64,000 nt of DNA from GCA-002282575 sp964519885 (GTDB taxonomy: Bacteria; Pseudomonadota; Gammaproteobacteria; Thiomicrospirales; Thiomicrospiraceae): NCBI GenBank assembly GCA_964519885.1, contig CAZFLX010000001.1, positions 1-64,000 on the forward strand, read 5' to 3'. The first letter of the stretch is position 1, and each line of letters starts with the position of its first letter. The notes under the pieces were generated by a model. It had not been told where the DNA came from, made no database searches, and was given only the letters and a program-made list of their open reading frames with translations. Below, piece by piece: positions 62,394 through 64,000 of this stretch. A program made the position numbers and the translations under genes.

Positions 62394-64000
62394 TTAACTT
62401 ACCAATAACTGACGCAAGCGCTTGATCTGATCGCGCAAGGCGGCGGCAGCTTCAAAATTCAGCGCCTTGGCTTCGGTATGCATGGCTTTTTCCAGCTGAC
62501 CAATTTGTTTCGCTAAGCTGTGTGGGTCATGTGCGTAAGCAGCCACTTCTTCCGCTGCAATCAACAAACTGTCATCGTTCGTGGCGCGTTTTTTACGGCT
62601 ATTCACCTGCCCCTTACCCATCATCGCCGATACATCAATCATGTCTTCGACACGCTTATTGAGTGACTGAGGTTGTACACCCAGTTTTTCATTATAAGCA
62701 ATTTGTTTGGCACGACGTCGCTCAGTTTCGTCCATGGCTTTACGCATGGATTCGGTGATTTTGTCGGCATACAAAATCACGCGTCCATTCACATTACGTG
62801 CGGCACGACCAATGGTTTGAATTAGGCTACGCTCTGAACGTAAGAAACCTTCTTTATCGGCATCGAAAATGGCTACCAAAGACACTTCAGGAATATCCAA
62901 GCCTTCTCGCAATAGGTTAATACCAATCAATACATCAAACACGCCTAAGCGTAAGTCACGAATCAACTCTACCCGCTCGACCGTTTCAATATCCGAATGC
63001 AAATAACGCACCTTAACGCCTTGCTCATTCAGGTAATCGGTCAAATCTTCCGACATGCGCTTGGTCAGCGTGGTAATCAGCACCCTTTCGCCACGCTCAG
63101 CCACAGCACGAATTTCACCATACACATCATCGACTTGATTCAGTGCAGAGCGGATCTCAATCACAGGGTCTAGCAACCCCGTTGGACGAACCACCTGCTC
63201 CGCTGGTGGTCCTGAGTGCTCTAGCTCGTACTTACCAGGCGTTGCCGAAACAAAAATGCTCTGTGGCATACGCGCTTCAAACTCTTCAAATTTCATCGGA
63301 CGATTGTCTAGCGCTGAAGGCAAGCGAAAACCGTAATCGACGAGGTTTTCTTTACGCGATCTGTCGCCCTTGTACATAGCGCCAATTTGCGAGATACCAA
63401 TGTGCGACTCGTCAATCACCAGCAAGCCATCTTTGGGTAGGTAATCAAACAAGGTCGGGGGTGATTCTCCCGATGGTCTGCCCGACAAATAGCGCGAATA
63501 GTTTTCGATGCCGTTACAATAGCCCAGCTCTAACATCATCTCTAAATCGAGACGCGTGCGCTCTTCCAAACGCTGGGCTTCGACCAGCTTATCACGCTCA
63601 CGAAACCACGCTAGACGTTCGACCAGTTCTTCCTTGACGGCATCAATCATGCCAATTAGTTGTTCATGTGGCGTGACGTAATGGCTTTTCGGATAAACGG
63701 TAACACGATTGGTTTTTTCCACCACTTCGCCCGTTAAGGGGTCGAACCAACTGATGTTTTCTAATTCGTCATCAAAGAAATCCAAGCGCACTGCCGCAAA
63801 CTCAGACTCGGCAGGATAAATTTCAATCAGGTCACCACGCACCCTAAAACAACCACGCTCTAATACCAACTCATTGCGCGTGTATTGCATCGCCGTGAGT
63901 TGCTTGAGCAATTTGCGCTGATCAATGCGATCACCAATGCGCGCTTGAAAAATCATTTTCAGATAGGTTTGCGGATCGCCCAGACCATAAATCGCGGAAA
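62394..64000 (-). CDS. uvrB: Excinuclease ABC subunit UvrB, 5' end outside the window
   Basis: The C-terminal 535 residues of a protein of about 670. The frame stays open to the window edge (SAIYGLGDPQTYLKM reads upstream of the first internal Met). Motifs seen: the beta-hairpin-following region, VIDESHIGISQIGAMYKGDR, ATPGKYELEHSG, TTLTKRMSEDLTDYLNEQGV, GINLLREGLDIPEVSLVAIF, and the C-terminal UvrC-binding LNFEAAAALRDQIKRL. It loads on damaged DNA in nucleotide excision repair. Confidence 0.95.
   Translation of the reverse strand, partial: SAIYGLGDPQTYLKMIFQARIGDRIDQRKLLKQLTAMQYTRNELVLERGCFRVRGDLIEIYPAESEFAAVRLDFFDDELENISWFDPLTGEVVEKTNRVTVYPKSHYVTPHEQLIGMIDAVKEELVERLAWFRERDKLVEAQRLEERTRLDLEMMLELGYCNGIENYSRYLSGRPSGESPPTLFDYLPKDGLLVIDESHIGISQIGAMYKGDRSRKENLVDYGFRLPSALDNRPMKFEEFEARMPQSIFVSATPGKYELEHSGPPAEQVVRPTGLLDPVIEIRSALNQVDDVYGEIRAVAERGERVLITTLTKRMSEDLTDYLNEQGVKVRYLHSDIETVERVELIRDLRLGVFDVLIGINLLREGLDIPEVSLVAIFDADKEGFLRSERSLIQTIGRAARNVNGRVILYADKITESMRKAMDETERRRAKQIAYNEKLGVQPQSLNKRVEDMIDVSAMMGKGQVNSRKKRATNDDSLLIAAEEVAAYAHDPHSLAKQIGQLEKAMHTEAKALNFEAAAALRDQIKRLRQLLVS

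Overview
The window joins two very different pieces of DNA. Bases 1 to about 18,570 are clearly GC-rich and carry an integrase, toxin-antitoxin/defence-type genes and a P2-like phage tail module. From about 18,570 to the end the DNA has lower GC and reads as core and surface-polysaccharide chromosome of a gammaproteobacterium. The evidence for that placement is the ffs-dnaX-ybaB-recR order, adjacent pilT and pilU, argD-argF, a Grx4-type monothiol glutaredoxin and uvrB. I cannot name the genus. No tRNA, rRNA or CRISPR array was seen.

Layout, left part. 180-1000 is a two-gene unit on the minus strand (XRE regulator, then a uracil-DNA-glycosylase-like protein). 1100-2143 is a tyrosine recombinase missing its N-terminal domain. 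2177-4906 is an AbiE-type toxin-antitoxin pair behind an inverted-repeat operator, followed by an unrecognised protein with a HEPN-like R-N-x3-H motif. 4907-6476 is a PIN protein coupled to an XRE/ImmA-type regulator-protease. 6633-18571 is a minus-strand P2-like late region: lysis cassette, D, X, U, tape measure, E/E', tail tube, tail sheath, tail-fibre-region genes, and a chimeric remnant of an early gene. It has no capsid, portal, terminase or baseplate wedge genes. At least five tail genes are broken (frameshift in D, TAG in X, deletion with frameshift in the tape measure, TAA in E, TAG in the tube), so this is a decayed prophage and not a working tailocin. The lysis genes, U and the sheath remain open.

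Layout, middle. 18,572-22,300 is a patchwork: an NYN-domain protein, a 53-residue ORF behind a palindrome, a DUF3800 protein and a DDE transposase/integrase. 22,898-27,517 encodes a 1069-residue RsaA-like S-layer/RTX protein and a trypsin-like protease with a Calx-beta-like domain. 27,598-49,211 is a long minus-strand O-antigen/exopolysaccharide locus: glycosyltransferases, a methyltransferase, the Wzm/Wzt ABC exporter, dTDP-rhamnose synthesis (rfbDCAB), an initiating sugar-phosphate transferase, a flippase, glf, a UDP-glucose-dehydrogenase-like protein without its catalytic cysteine, pgi, galU and galE. These genes make dTDP-rhamnose, UDP-glucose, UDP-galactose and UDP-galactofuranose and export the polymer. 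In Caulobacter the S-layer is anchored on O-polysaccharide, so the neighbourhood of the S-layer gene and this cluster is probably meaningful.

Layout, right part. 49,230-64,000 holds grxD, two tiny membrane proteins, asnB, a UvrD-like helicase, argD-argF, recR, ybaB, dnaX, the 4.5S SRP RNA, a ComEA-like protein, pilT-pilU and the 3' part of uvrB. A roughly 120-bp repeat with TAAAACC/GGTTTTA ends occurs three times around recR and ybaB, and two copies supply the stop codon of the adjacent gene. dnaX contains an A9 run at codons 433-436, where a -1 or +1 shift meets a stop at once; this predicts a gamma subunit.
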